From Paracoccus sulfuroxidans (GTDB lineage Bacteria > Pseudomonadota > Alphaproteobacteria > Rhodobacterales > Rhodobacteraceae): 64,000 bases of DNA. Of the stretch, positions 54,755 through 63,580 are shown piece by piece. Numbering within the stretch: position 1 is the first letter of the stretch; each line of letters opens with the position of its first letter. The notes beneath the pieces were generated by a model. It searched no databases. It had not been told where the DNA came from and saw only the letters and a list, made by a program, of their open reading frames with translations. The stretch spans positions 124,001 through 188,000 of the forward strand of contig NZ_VLKU01000008.1 of assembly GCF_007830335.1 (NCBI RefSeq), given 5' to 3'. The translations under genes and the position numbers were made by a program.

Positions 54755-56418
54755 TCGAAGGCCTGCTCGCGGACCGGGCCGTTATGGGCGGTGAAGATCC
54801 GCAGCCGGTCCGCGAAGGCCGCGTCGATGGCCTGAAGGATGCGGCGGGTTGAGGGCTCGTCGATCTCGGAAAAGCTTTCGTCGAAGATGAGGATCGGGCT
54901 ACGGCTCAGGAAGGCTCGGGCCAGCGACAGACGCTGGCGCATGCCGCCCGAAAGATCGGCACCCGTCTCGGCCAGATCGGTCTCAAGTCCCGCCTTGCTG
55001 CGCGCCCAAGCCGCCAGATCGGCTTGCTCCAGCGCCAGCCACATGGTGGCCTCATCCGCGTCAGGCGCGGCAAGGCGCAGGTTCATCGCGATGGTGCCGC
55101 GCAGGATGCCGGGACGCTGCGGCAGATGCAGGATCAACGCGCATAGCGCCGAGGGCTGCATGGCGTCAATCGCCGCGCCGTCCAGCAGCGCCTGCCCCGC
55201 CTCGACGGGTGCGGCGCGGGTCAGCGCCGACAGCAGCCGGGTCTTGCCGATGCCCGAGGGCCCGTCGATCAACACCCGTGCGCCCATCGGCAGGGTGGCA
55301 TCGACCGGCTGGTGACGCGCGCCCGCTGCGCGCAGCCCGATCAGCTCCAGCACCTGCGGGGCGTGCGGCGGCGTGTTCCCCGCATCGGGCCGCGCATCGG
55401 CGAAGACCTGCGCCAGCCGCGCGACTGCAACCTTGCTGCGCGCCTGCGCGTGATAGAGGCCCAGCAGGTTGCGCAGCGGCCCCTGCATCATCGTCGCATA
55501 GGCCAGATAGGCAATCAGCGTGCCCAGCTGCCATTGCCCCTGCACCACCAGCCAGCCGCCGATCAGCAGGATCGCCGCGCGGGTCAGCGCCGACAGGATC
55601 TGGCTCACCGCGCCCACCGTCTCGGACCAGAGGCGCTGGCGGATCAGCCCGGTGATCTGGGTGTCCTGCTGCTGCTGAAACAGCCCTTCACGCGCGGGCA
55701 TGCCGCCGACGGCGGTCAGGGTCGCGCGGGTCGCGAGGTTCTCGGCCAGTGTCGAGCTTAGCGCGCCGCGCTGGTCGCGCACCTCCTCGGCCAGCGCCTG
55801 CGTCTTGGGGCGTGCAACGCTGAGAAACGCCAGTTCAATCGGCGCGATCAGCAGCGGAAGCAGCACCATGCGCCAGTCCAGCATCGCCATCAGGACGATG
55901 CCGCCCACCAGCCGGAAGATCGCGCCGATGGCCACCAACACCGTGTCGAAGGCAAAGCGCTGGATCTCACCGCTGTCGCCATCAAGCCGCGCCATCGCCT
56001 CGCCCAAAGGCATTTCGGGATGGGCGGGGTCACGGCGCATGGCGGCGTCATGGACGCGGGCGCGCAGGTCCATCAGCATCCGGGCCGAGGCGCGCAGGTG
56101 GATCATCCCGTTCAGGATGCCAAGCCCCACCGACGCGAGGCCCAGAAGAAAACTCAGCGCCGACCAGTTGACCAGCGCGCCCATGTCGCGCGCCATGATG
56201 CCCTGATCGATCACCTGTTTCGTCAGTAGGGGCAGCGCCAGCCCCATGGCCGCCGCCATCAGCGAGGTCAGCAGCACCAGCGAGATCGCAGGCAGCGAGG
56301 CCGCCAGCACCGGAGCCAGCCAGCCGGTATTCTTCGCGTCGAAGATCAGCCGCGCCAAGCGGCGGGCCAAGGCTTCGCGCCGGGGTTCAGCGGTTGGCGG
56401 CTCAGCGGGCGGGCGCAT
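54658..56418 (-). CDS. qhpF: ABC transporter QhpF for QHNDH gamma-subunit export
   Basis: 586 aa from ATG 56418. Fused six-helix membrane domain (residues about 30-315) and ATPase: Walker A GPSGIGKTRLL, signature DLSGGMRQRLSLARAF, Walker B LIFDESFSEID, H-loop TAH. CydC/MsbA-like exporter; in the qhp system it is needed to move the crosslinked gamma subunit to the periplasm. Its start overlaps qhpE by 17 nt, and its 3' end overlaps qhpR by 97 bp. The last ~25 residues (RRISSGDSPNQREN...) lie beyond the usual ABC end. Confidence 0.92.
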   Translation of the reverse strand: MRPPAEPPTAEPRREALARRLARLIFDAKNTGWLAPVLAASLPAISLVLLTSLMAAAMGLALPLLTKQVIDQGIMARDMGALVNWSALSFLLGLASVGLGILNGMIHLRASARMLMDLRARVHDAAMRRDPAHPEMPLGEAMARLDGDSGEIQRFAFDTVLVAIGAIFRLVGGIVLMAMLDWRMVLLPLLIAPIELAFLSVARPKTQALAEEVRDQRGALSSTLAENLATRATLTAVGGMPAREGLFQQQQDTQITGLIRQRLWSETVGAVSQILSALTRAAILLIGGWLVVQGQWQLGTLIAYLAYATMMQGPLRNLLGLYHAQARSKVAVARLAQVFADARPDAGNTPPHAPQVLELIGLRAAGARHQPVDATLPMGARVLIDGPSGIGKTRLLSALTRAAPVEAGQALLDGAAIDAMQPSALCALILHLPQRPGILRGTIAMNLRLAAPDADEATMWLALEQADLAAWARSKAGLETDLAETGADLSGGMRQRLSLARAFLSRSPILIFDESFSEIDEPSTRRILQAIDAAFADRLRIFTAHNGPVREQAFDQRITLSSIAPLRRISSGDSPNQRENAREKAV

Positions 56419-57085
56419 GGGCAATCTTGCGTTCAGGTCCGTGCCATTTCGCGCGCGCCGCAAGCGCCATCGCCGGATCGGCCAAGGCGCCGCCCGCGCA
56501 AATCATCGCGGCCAGCTCGCCCGCGACGCGGGCGGCGGCAAGGCTTGATCCGCCCATGCCATCCCCACCCTGCTCGGGCGAGTTGTTCCAGGCTCCGATG
56601 ACGCCGGGACGGGGCAGCGACAGATCCTCCCACCCGCAGCGCGCGTCCCCGGTGACGGCGATCACGCCGGGATAGGCGGCCGGAAAACAGGGCGCGCCCT
56701 GCGCGGGATGTGAGGCGATCAGGGGGATGCCAGCCTGCAGCACGGCCTCGCAGGCAGCGCGCAGGGGCGCGCGATCCTGCGCCAGCCCAAGGCTCATGCA
56801 GATCAGCGCCGGGCGTTCTTCATCGGGCAGCGCCGCCAGCCAGCGCAAAGCCGCCGCGACGCGCAAGGCGCTGGTCACGGGCCGATCGTCAAAGATCTGG
56901 GCATGAAGGATTTCGGCCGATGGGCAGGCACGGCGGATCACCGAGGCGACCGCCGTCCCATGTCCAAGCCGGTCCGGTCGCGCCGAAACCGCAGTTCCAT
57001 CGACCAGAAAGGCCCGGCCCGAAGCCAAGGGCTGGGCCGGATCGTCGGCAGGGCCACCGCTGTCGATGACGCCCACCCGGATCAT
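56402..57085 (-). CDS. qhpE: Subtilisin-like protease QhpE
   Basis: 227 aa, compact S8 peptidase. Triad Asp8 (VGVIDSG), His42 (RLGHGTAVAS) and Ser181 (GGSSLAAARVAG) are all present. The region where subtilisins carry the oxyanion Asn (AAGN) reads IASHPAQG, so that Asn seems absent. It removes the 28-residue leader of the gamma subunit after crosslinking. No signal peptide, so it acts in the cytosol. 1 nt after qhpB. Confidence 0.92.
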   Translation of the reverse strand: MIRVGVIDSGGPADDPAQPLASGRAFLVDGTAVSARPDRLGHGTAVASVIRRACPSAEILHAQIFDDRPVTSALRVAAALRWLAALPDEERPALICMSLGLAQDRAPLRAACEAVLQAGIPLIASHPAQGAPCFPAAYPGVIAVTGDARCGWEDLSLPRPGVIGAWNNSPEQGGDGMGGSSLAAARVAGELAAMICAGGALADPAMALAARAKWHGPERKIAHAPAR

Positions 57086-57086
57086 C

Positions 57087-58175
57087 TTACTCGTCCCGCT
57101 GGAACATGCGGACCGAGGAGAGCGACATCGACGCGCCGTCCGGCAGCTCAACATCGGCCTTCCGCTCAAGCGTTTCCGCATCATAGGCCGCGATATTGCC
57201 CATCGCGCCCGAGATGAAGATCGTCTTGTTGTCCGACGCGACGTTGATCGAATAATAGCTGTGCGGCAGCGGCACGCGCTTGATCGGTTCGTCCTTGGTC
57301 AGGTCGAAGCTTTCCAGCACGTTATAGACGCCATAGGCGCGGGTCTTGTCCGGGCTGACGGCGGTCGAGAAATAGAAGACGTCCATGGTGCGCACATCGC
57401 GCATCTTCATCTCATCCGTGGCCAGATCCAGCGTCAGCAGGCCGGTGCGGAAGCTTTCCGGGTCCTCGGGGTTGCCGTCCTTCAGCGAAGTATAGAAGGG
57501 CGCGACCATGACGCCCGAATTCTCATACTGGCTCCAGACGTCCAGCACGTCGGACGGGTTGTACTTCTCGGTGTTCCACGCGACGACGGGACGTTCGTCC
57601 AACTGCTCGCCCGAGGCGGCGTCGAAAGTGTACATGCTGCGGCCCAGTCCATAAAGCTTGCTGCCATCGGTCGAGAACATCAGCAGCGTCACCTGACGCG
57701 GGGCCGGGAAGGTCTTGATCGGCGTCAGATCCTCGGCATTGTAAAGCGTGATCTGGGTGGGCTGCACCTCGAAATGCGCCAGTTCCAGCTTCACCGGGCT
57801 TTGATAGGCCGCGATGGTCTTGCCATCGGGCGAGAGCGCCAGACCGAACAGGTTCTTCACCCGCATTTCCGGCGTGCTCAGGTCAACACGCGCCACCGTC
57901 TCGCCCGAGATCAGATCGACCTTGGCGATGCTTTCGGTCTTGTTGATCGAGACGTAAGCAAACTTGCCGGTCGGATCGACGGTGGGCGTCATCGGCATGG
58001 GGCCGGCGTCATCGTCGAGCGTGACGACCTTGTCGACCGCCATCTTCTCGGTATCGACAACGACCAGCTTGTTCGGGCGCGCGGGCGCCAGGATATAGTC
58101 GCGGGCCAGCGCCGTATCGGCACCGAGCATCAGACCGGCGGCGACCAGTGCAGGCAAAAGGCCAGGTTTCATCAT
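57087..58175 (-). CDS. qhpB: QHNDH beta subunit
   Basis: 362 aa with a signal peptide (MMKPGLLPALVAAGLMLGADTALA, cleavage near residue 24). The mature part is a seven-bladed beta-propeller with YVTN-like repeats (TVDPTGKFAYVSINKTESIAKVDLISGE, ALSPDGKTIAAYQ, AVSPDKTRAYGVYN, ASDNKTIFISGAMGNIAAYD). It holds the gamma subunit and part of the active site in the periplasmic amine dehydrogenase. Starts 5 nt after qhpC. Confidence 0.95.
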   Translation of the reverse strand: MMKPGLLPALVAAGLMLGADTALARDYILAPARPNKLVVVDTEKMAVDKVVTLDDDAGPMPMTPTVDPTGKFAYVSINKTESIAKVDLISGETVARVDLSTPEMRVKNLFGLALSPDGKTIAAYQSPVKLELAHFEVQPTQITLYNAEDLTPIKTFPAPRQVTLLMFSTDGSKLYGLGRSMYTFDAASGEQLDERPVVAWNTEKYNPSDVLDVWSQYENSGVMVAPFYTSLKDGNPEDPESFRTGLLTLDLATDEMKMRDVRTMDVFYFSTAVSPDKTRAYGVYNVLESFDLTKDEPIKRVPLPHSYYSINVASDNKTIFISGAMGNIAAYDAETLERKADVELPDGASMSLSSVRMFQRDE

Positions 58176-58180
58176 CGGGT

Positions 58181-58507
58181 TCAGCCTTTCGCTTCCGGGA
58201 AGACCGACTGCAGCTTGCGCCAGTCGCGGGTCAGGTTGTCGGCGCCTTCGCTCCACTCGGGGTAGGTGTTCAGCGTGTCGGCGACCTGCGCGGGCCACCA
58301 GCAGGGGTCGGCGCAGCCATAAAGGTCGGCCTCCATCGGCTGGCAAAGGTTCGCGACGGCGCCGAACGCGTCAACTTCCCAACCGGGGTCGAACGAGGTC
58401 GTGCAGCCGACCAGCGCGTTCATCGCCACGACTTCTTCTTCGCGGCCCTCGGCTTCGGCTTCGACGAAGGCTTTGGCCTTCGCATTGGCGGGGGTCAGGT
58501 GTTTCAT
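58181..58507 (-). CDS. qhpC: QHNDH gamma subunit precursor (CTQ carrier)
   Basis: 108 aa: 28-residue leader (to Ala28) plus an 80-residue mature chain beginning MNALVGC. Every modified residue of the Paracoccus enzyme is at the expected place (mature numbering): Cys7-Glu16, Cys27-Asp33 and Cys41-Asp49 thioether pairs, and Cys37-Trp43 of the cysteine tryptophylquinone. In the precursor these are C35/E44, C55/D61, C69/D77 and C65/W71. The leader is Lys/Glu-rich, fitting QhpD binding. The ATG overlaps the qhpD stop as ATGA. Confidence 0.97.
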   Translation of the reverse strand: MKHLTPANAKAKAFVEAEAEGREEEVVAMNALVGCTTSFDPGWEVDAFGAVANLCQPMEADLYGCADPCWWPAQVADTLNTYPEWSEGADNLTRDWRKLQSVFPEAKG

Positions 58508-59988
58508 GCGGAAATTGCCTCCTTGGCTGGGCCGGGCGCGGCGCTCGAATTCAGGCTCGGACGGGTCATCCGGGGTTCGAGCTGGCTGCGGAAGAATGAC
58601 GGGTTCGCCTGCATGATGCGGACATAGGATTCCAGACCGAAGTCCACCCAATCCCGCAGCAGGTCGCAGTAGTGATAGACAGGCGCGAAGGGGTCGCCCT
58701 GACGCGCATAGGACTCGTGATAGCAGCCCCCTGCGCAGATCGAGCGGATGCGACAGGTCTTGCAGCCGAACTGGCTGCGGTCCTGCGCGCCCTCGATGAA
58801 GGCGGCAAGCTTCGGCACGTCGATGCCGGTATCGACATTGCCATAGGTCGGCTGGTCCGAACCGACAAAGCGGTGGCAAAGGTGCAGATCGCCTTCCTTA
58901 TCGACGGCCAGCATCCCAAGACCGGCCCCGCAGGGGATCGCCTTCTTGGTGCCTTGCGCGATATCGGTCAGCAGCTGGTGCATGTTCGAGAAGCCGATAT
59001 TCTCGCCCCGGCAGGCCGCTTCGGTATAGCGGCGGCCAAGGGTCTTCATATCCTCGAAGACGTTTTTCAGCGCGTCGGTATCAAGGTTGAAAACCGCGAT
59101 CGGGCCGGAAGTGGCAGGACCGAAACCGACCTCGTGGAAGCCGAGGTCGTATTTCAGGTGATCGTGGATCGCCATGACATCGGTCACACCGCGGGTCAGC
59201 GTCACGCGCACGCCGACCGGCCGCGCGGTATAACGCGCGAGCAGCATACGCACATTGCGCGCCACCACGTCATAGGTGCCCTTGCCGCCCACCGTCTTGC
59301 GGTTCGCGTCATGCAGCGCCTTCGGGCCATCCATGGACACGGTCAGCGCGAAGTTATGGGCGTTGAACCAGTCGACCAGTTCTTCGCTCAGCAGCGTCGC
59401 GTTGGTCGTCAGCGAGAAGTCGACCGTCTTGCCAAGCTCCGCCGCGCGCGGCACCGCATATTCCACCACCTGACGGATCAGCGGCACGTTCGACAGAGGC
59501 TCTCCGCCGAAGAAGACGACGTTCACCCGGTCACGGTCGACCGCCTGCTTCAACAGCAGCTCGAACGAGGCTTTCGCCGTCTCGAACCGCATCTTTTCGC
59601 CCTTCGAGGGGATCGCGAGATCCTCTTTGTAGCAATAGGTGCAGGCGAGGTTGCAGCCGGTGTTGACGTTCAGGATGATCGTCGACAGCGGCACCTCGGT
59701 CACCTTGACGATCTGGCGCGGCACATCCGGGGTCGCGGCGTCGCGCAGGATATCCAGCGACAGGAAGCTTTTCACGCAATCGGCCAGATCATCGGGGGCA
59801 TGACGCCCCCCAAGCTCTGCCTGCATCAGCCCGGCGTCGAAACGCTCGTGCTTGCGGGACAGATCGAAGACGTCCTGCGCCACGCCGTCCAGTTCGAACA
59901 GGCTGGTCGTCGGCACATGCATCAGCATGGCGTGACCATCCACATCGACCCGGTGGGCATTGTGACGGATAAGGGTCAGGTCTCCCAT
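58504..59988 (-). CDS. qhpD: Radical-SAM/SPASM crosslinking enzyme QhpD
   Basis: 494 aa. Radical-SAM cluster C112-x3-C116-x2-C119 (GCNLACTYC), GGEPL SAM site near 165, and a SPASM-type Cys set near the C-terminus ([29 protein letters not shown]). It installs the three intrapeptidyl Cys-Glu/Asp thioether bonds in QhpC. The first ~95 residues form the winged-helix peptide-recognition region. 12 nt after qhpA. Confidence 0.96.
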   Translation of the reverse strand: MGDLTLIRHNAHRVDVDGHAMLMHVPTTSLFELDGVAQDVFDLSRKHERFDAGLMQAELGGRHAPDDLADCVKSFLSLDILRDAATPDVPRQIVKVTEVPLSTIILNVNTGCNLACTYCYKEDLAIPSKGEKMRFETAKASFELLLKQAVDRDRVNVVFFGGEPLSNVPLIRQVVEYAVPRAAELGKTVDFSLTTNATLLSEELVDWFNAHNFALTVSMDGPKALHDANRKTVGGKGTYDVVARNVRMLLARYTARPVGVRVTLTRGVTDVMAIHDHLKYDLGFHEVGFGPATSGPIAVFNLDTDALKNVFEDMKTLGRRYTEAACRGENIGFSNMHQLLTDIAQGTKKAIPCGAGLGMLAVDKEGDLHLCHRFVGSDQPTYGNVDTGIDVPKLAAFIEGAQDRSQFGCKTCRIRSICAGGCYHESYARQGDPFAPVYHYCDLLRDWVDFGLESYVRIMQANPSFFRSQLEPRMTRPSLNSSAAPGPAKEAISA

Positions 59989-60000
59989 TTCAGCCTCCCT

Positions 60001-61548
60001 TTAGCGGATCGGCGCGTCGACGAAGCGCTGAACGGTGGAGTAAAGATGCGCCTCGCCCGTCAGGGTCTGGTCGCCCTCGGTGACCTCGGCGATGACTTTC
60101 AGGTTGCCAAGGTTGTTCGTCATCATCGGACGTTCGGGGTTCGGACCGGCCTCGGCCGGGGTGAACAGACCGTTTTCGTCTATGCCACCGGCGAATTCGG
60201 TGTCCTTCATCTCGATCGCGGCAGCGTCGAAATTGTCGAGCGACCATTTCGCCGGGAAATAGCCAAGCGCGATGTCATCTTCCGTGCCGGGTTGGCCATC
60301 AGGACCGTTCAGCCAGCCCATCGCTTCGAATTGCGCGGGAACTTTCGGGATCGGGCCACCACCATCGCCGACGCGGGCCAAGGTCAGTTCGGGCACGACG
60401 CTGATGCGGTCGGGCGTCACGAAAGCGGCAAGGTTCGCCTTCTGCTCGCCAAGCGCAATCTCGACCGCTCGCGGATCGCCCGAAGCGGTCAGCGACAGGG
60501 TGACGCCGGTCGGCGTGGTGCCGGTGATCTCGCCAGTAACGCCCTCGGGCAGGACCAGCTGGTCGCCAAGCCCGGTGCCCGAGACCTGAACCGTCGTCGC
60601 CTCACCGATCTTCAGCCGCGTCGGAGCAACCGAAAGGATCTGAGCCTCGGCCCCTTCCGGCAGCGCCGCGATGCGGCCACCGATGACGTCGTATTTCGCG
60701 TCATGCCAGCGCCCGGTAATCTTGCCGCTGTCGCTGATTGCGAAGATCTGGCGGATCTCGGTCGTGCCATCGGTCAGGGTCGCGCGCCATTCGCCCGCGC
60801 CCAACAGGCGGCCGGTGCCGGTGAACTTGCGCTCGGCGGCGCCGTTCAGGACCATCTCGACCTTGTAGTCATCGCCGTCCTTCGCAAGGGTCAGCGCGCC
60901 GGTATAATCGCCCTGCCCCGGCTGGCGACCGGCCAGCACGTAATTGCCCGACAGATCGCGATCCATCGCCGCAGGCGCTTCGCCCAGCGGGTAGGTCTTC
61001 GACAGATAGTCGAGGATCTCGGTCTGCGCGATACCCCACCAGTCGCGGTCACGCGCCAGCGCCTGATATTCCAGCGTCGGGAATTGGCCCAGGTGGAAGT
61101 TGATCAGATGTTCCCAATCCTGCGGCGTGCGGCGCTGAAGGCCGACGCGTGCATAGGAATGGCAGCGAGAGCAGGTCTCGGTCATCAACTGGTTCGGGCC
61201 GTCGTCATTCGCGACCGGCTCACGCTCAAGGATATAGCGGTAGGGCTCGCTTTCCGCGAAGGTCAGCCCGCGCGTGTCCGAGAGATAGCGCACCACGGCC
61301 ACACGCTCTTCATCGGTCAGGCCGACGCCGTGGTTGCGGATCATCCGCGTCACGGTCATGTCCCAGGCCTCCGGCGTCTTACGCACGGAATCGATGCGGT
61401 CGATCTTGCCGTCGTCACCGGTGACGTGGCAGGCCGAACAGGTGTTCTCCAGAACTTCTGCCCCGGTCACGGCGAAGGCTGGCAATGCCAGCGCCCCGAA
61501 ACCGAAAGCGCAGCTGGAGGCAAGAGCGAGACGGGTGATGGATTTCAT
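60001..61548 (-). CDS. qhpA: QHNDH alpha subunit (dihaem)
   Basis: 515 aa with a signal peptide (about 26 residues, ending AFA). Two CxxCH haem sites, C37-SA-C40-H41 and C126-SR-C129-H130, form the dihaem cytochrome c domain; the rest is three beta-barrel/Ig-like domains. It carries electrons from CTQ to periplasmic acceptors such as cytochrome c550 or azurin. First gene of qhpADCBEF; two copies of a shared motif lie between it and qhpG. Confidence 0.96.
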   Translation of the reverse strand: MKSITRLALASSCAFGFGALALPAFAVTGAEVLENTCSACHVTGDDGKIDRIDSVRKTPEAWDMTVTRMIRNHGVGLTDEERVAVVRYLSDTRGLTFAESEPYRYILEREPVANDDGPNQLMTETCSRCHSYARVGLQRRTPQDWEHLINFHLGQFPTLEYQALARDRDWWGIAQTEILDYLSKTYPLGEAPAAMDRDLSGNYVLAGRQPGQGDYTGALTLAKDGDDYKVEMVLNGAAERKFTGTGRLLGAGEWRATLTDGTTEIRQIFAISDSGKITGRWHDAKYDVIGGRIAALPEGAEAQILSVAPTRLKIGEATTVQVSGTGLGDQLVLPEGVTGEITGTTPTGVTLSLTASGDPRAVEIALGEQKANLAAFVTPDRISVVPELTLARVGDGGGPIPKVPAQFEAMGWLNGPDGQPGTEDDIALGYFPAKWSLDNFDAAAIEMKDTEFAGGIDENGLFTPAEAGPNPERPMMTNNLGNLKVIAEVTEGDQTLTGEAHLYSTVQRFVDAPIR

Positions 61549-61640
61549 CGGTCGGGCTATCCTCTGGCTTGTGGGTCAGGCCAGTTGCGGCCGAACCCTT
61601 GCTGTTTCCCCAATGGAGGCGCCACGGCCCGTCATTTTCT

Positions 61641-61656
61641 TGTCATTTGCGGCCAA
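61641..61656 (-). promoter_or_regulatory. Predicted QhpR-type operator (copy A, qhpA side)
   Basis: Reads TTGGCCGCAAATGACA on the minus strand, 15 of 16 identical to copy B. Its centre is about 100 nt before the qhpA ATG. A GTCATTT direct repeat at 61631 and 61642, 11 bp apart (one helical turn), overlaps it, as expected for AraC-type half-sites. Confidence 0.65.
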
Positions 61657-61688
61657 ACTTGCGGCAATCTGACGCAGGCCAGCGCGGA

Positions 61689-61704
61689 TTGGCCGCAAAT
61701 GTCA
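61689..61704 (+). promoter_or_regulatory. Predicted QhpR-type operator (copy B, qhpG side)
   Basis: TTGGCCGCAAATGTCA in the orientation of qhpG, centred 62 nt before its ATG and 48 bp from copy A in inverted arrangement. GTTTGACAGG, the reverse of the TGTCAAAC next to copy C, follows at 61717-61726. Confidence 0.65.
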
Positions 61705-61758
61705 GGCAGCGCGCGGGTTTGACAGGCGAGGTTTCGGAATGCGGCGGAAGGAGCGGCC

Positions 61759-63009
61759 ATGACGCGCGACCAACATCTGGTCATTCTGGGGGGCGGACCT
61801 GCCGGAGCGATTTCGGCCATTCTGGCCCGACAGGACGGGATGCAGGTCACGCTGATCTCGCCCCCGCGCCATGCAGCGCGGTTGGAGGGTCTCAGCCCCC
61901 GACTGCATCAATGGCTGGACCGGCACGGGCTCTTGCAGGGGTTTTCGGGCATCATCGGGCCGCTGTCGCGGCAGGTCGACTGGTCGGGGATCAGCGAAAG
62001 CAACCGCGAATTCGTCGTCGAGCGCGCCGCGCTTGATGCGCATCTGCAGGCCCGCGCCGAGGCAGCGGGCGCGACGCGCCTGACCACCAGCGCCCGGATC
62101 GAAGGGCGTGAGGCTGTGCTGGACGGCGGCCAGCGCCTGCACCCCGACTGGATCATCGACGCACGCGGGCGCGCTGCCGGACGCCCCGCTGCGGGTGGAT
62201 GGCCGGCGACGCTGGCGCTTTGCGGTTGGCTGCGGGCTGCGGAGGCTGTGCCTCCGGGCATCCGCATCACCGCGCTGCCGCAGGGCTGGCTTTGGCGCGT
62301 GGCGCTGCCCGATGGCCGGATATGGGCGCAACTCGTGACCGATGCCGCCAGCCCCATCCCCGCCCCCGCACGTCTTCTGGCCGCAGTTGCGGAGGCCGAG
62401 CCCGATCTGCGCGACATTTCCCTAGAAGGTGAGCTGATCGCGCGCGAGGCCGCGCCCCGCATGCCAGCCCCCACGGGCGATCTGCGCTGCCTGCCCGTCG
62501 GCGATGCGCTGGCGGCCATGGACCCGCTGTCGGGCCACGGCCAGTTCTGGGCGGTCTCAAGCGCGCTGGCCGTCGCCGCCGTCCGTCGGACCCTGACGGC
62601 CAACCCCGAAAGCCAGGATCTGTGCCGCCGCTTTCTGGACCACCGCGCGGGCGAAACCGCCCTGCGCATGGCCCGGATCGGGCGCGATTTTCTGCGCCAC
62701 GAGGGGCGCTATTCAGACCTGCCTTTCTGGGCCACGCGCCGCGACCTGCCCGACGCCCTGCCCGCCCATCCGGAAGCGCAAGGGTTCAGCACGACCCTCG
62801 CCCCCCTGATCGTGAACGGCCTGATTTCCGAGGCCGAGGTGCTGATCACCCCGCGCAGTCCCGGGGGCGTCGGCTGGTTCGGCCGCATCCCCGCGGTCGA
62901 GGCCTATCACCACTGGCAAAGGGGCGAGACGGCGCTGCATCAGGCCTACGGCCCAGCCGCGCCCGCCCTGATCGCCGCCTTGCAGGCCGAGGCCGTAGCG
63001 AACCACTAG
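61759..63009 (+). CDS. qhpG: FAD-dependent monooxygenase QhpG
   Basis: 416 aa flavoprotein. Dinucleotide-binding VILGGGPAGAISA at residues 8-20, and PVGDALAAMDPLSGHGQFWA (second FAD motif) near 250. Like tryptophan halogenases and related hydroxylases, it oxygenates the Trp of the crosslinked gamma subunit during CTQ formation. Divergently transcribed from qhpA; GGAAGGAG lies close upstream. Confidence 0.93.
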   Translation: MTRDQHLVILGGGPAGAISAILARQDGMQVTLISPPRHAARLEGLSPRLHQWLDRHGLLQGFSGIIGPLSRQVDWSGISESNREFVVERAALDAHLQARAEAAGATRLTTSARIEGREAVLDGGQRLHPDWIIDARGRAAGRPAAGGWPATLALCGWLRAAEAVPPGIRITALPQGWLWRVALPDGRIWAQLVTDAASPIPAPARLLAAVAEAEPDLRDISLEGELIAREAAPRMPAPTGDLRCLPVGDALAAMDPLSGHGQFWAVSSALAVAAVRRTLTANPESQDLCRRFLDHRAGETALRMARIGRDFLRHEGRYSDLPFWATRRDLPDALPAHPEAQGFSTTLAPLIVNGLISEAEVLITPRSPGGVGWFGRIPAVEAYHHWQRGETALHQAYGPAAPALIAALQAEAVANH

Positions 63010-63013
63010 CCTC

Positions 63014-63580
63014 TCAGGTCTCGAGTTCGCTGCCCCAGTAAAGGAAGTCGAGCCAGGTCTGGTGCAGATCGTCCTTGGCGCCCGGCAGGCGGCGCGCGGC
63101 GGCGTCCAGTTGACGTGGGGTCGGCTCGAACGGCGGGCGCAGCAGGCGCATCCCGGCCTCGCGCGGGGTCTTGCTGCCCTTGCGCAAATTGTCCGGCCCG
63201 CAGGCGGTGACGATATTGTCCCACCGCGTCCGCCCCAAGCGGCTGCGCGGGATCACATGATCGAAGGTCAGGTCCTTGGCATGGAACCGCTGGCCGCAAT
63301 ACTGGCAGGTGAACTCATCACGCAGGAAGACGTGGTAGCGCGTGAACGAGACGCGCTTGCGCTTGCGATAGCGTTTCAGCGCGACGACGGCAGGCACCTC
63401 GAAGGGGCGCGTTGCCGAATGGACCAGCACGTCGTCATAGGCCTTCAGCTGGATCACCCGTTCCTGCAGGACGGCGACCAGCGCCTGCTGCCAGCTCCAG
63501 ACCGAGAGCGGCGCCCAGCTGAGCGGCTGCAGATCCGCGTTCAGGACCAGAGTGCGAAGATTGCCGACCGGAGCGTTCAT
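63014..63580 (-). CDS. HNH endonuclease family protein
   Basis: 188 aa. CQYCGQRF...LTFDHVIPRSRLGRTRWDNIVTACGPDN is a complete HNH core with a zinc CxxC and the metal-binding His/Asn. The N-terminal ~80 residues (LVLNADLQPLSWAPLSVWSWQQALVAVL) are typical of the widespread 5-methylcytosine-like/NARDS-type HNH family of unknown role. GGAGG lies 6 nt before ATG 63580. A terminator-like hairpin is 42 nt upstream. Confidence 0.92.
   Translation of the reverse strand: MNAPVGNLRTLVLNADLQPLSWAPLSVWSWQQALVAVLQERVIQLKAYDDVLVHSATRPFEVPAVVALKRYRKRKRVSFTRYHVFLRDEFTCQYCGQRFHAKDLTFDHVIPRSRLGRTRWDNIVTACGPDNLRKGSKTPREAGMRLLRPPFEPTPRQLDAAARRLPGAKDDLHQTWLDFLYWGSELET

Noticed and set aside
58672-61722. 1016-codon open frame on the plus strand opposite qhpD and qhpA
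   Set aside because: It is a GC-rich antisense shadow: the protein is Arg/His/Gln-rich, with no domain, and the opposite strand encodes two certain proteins.
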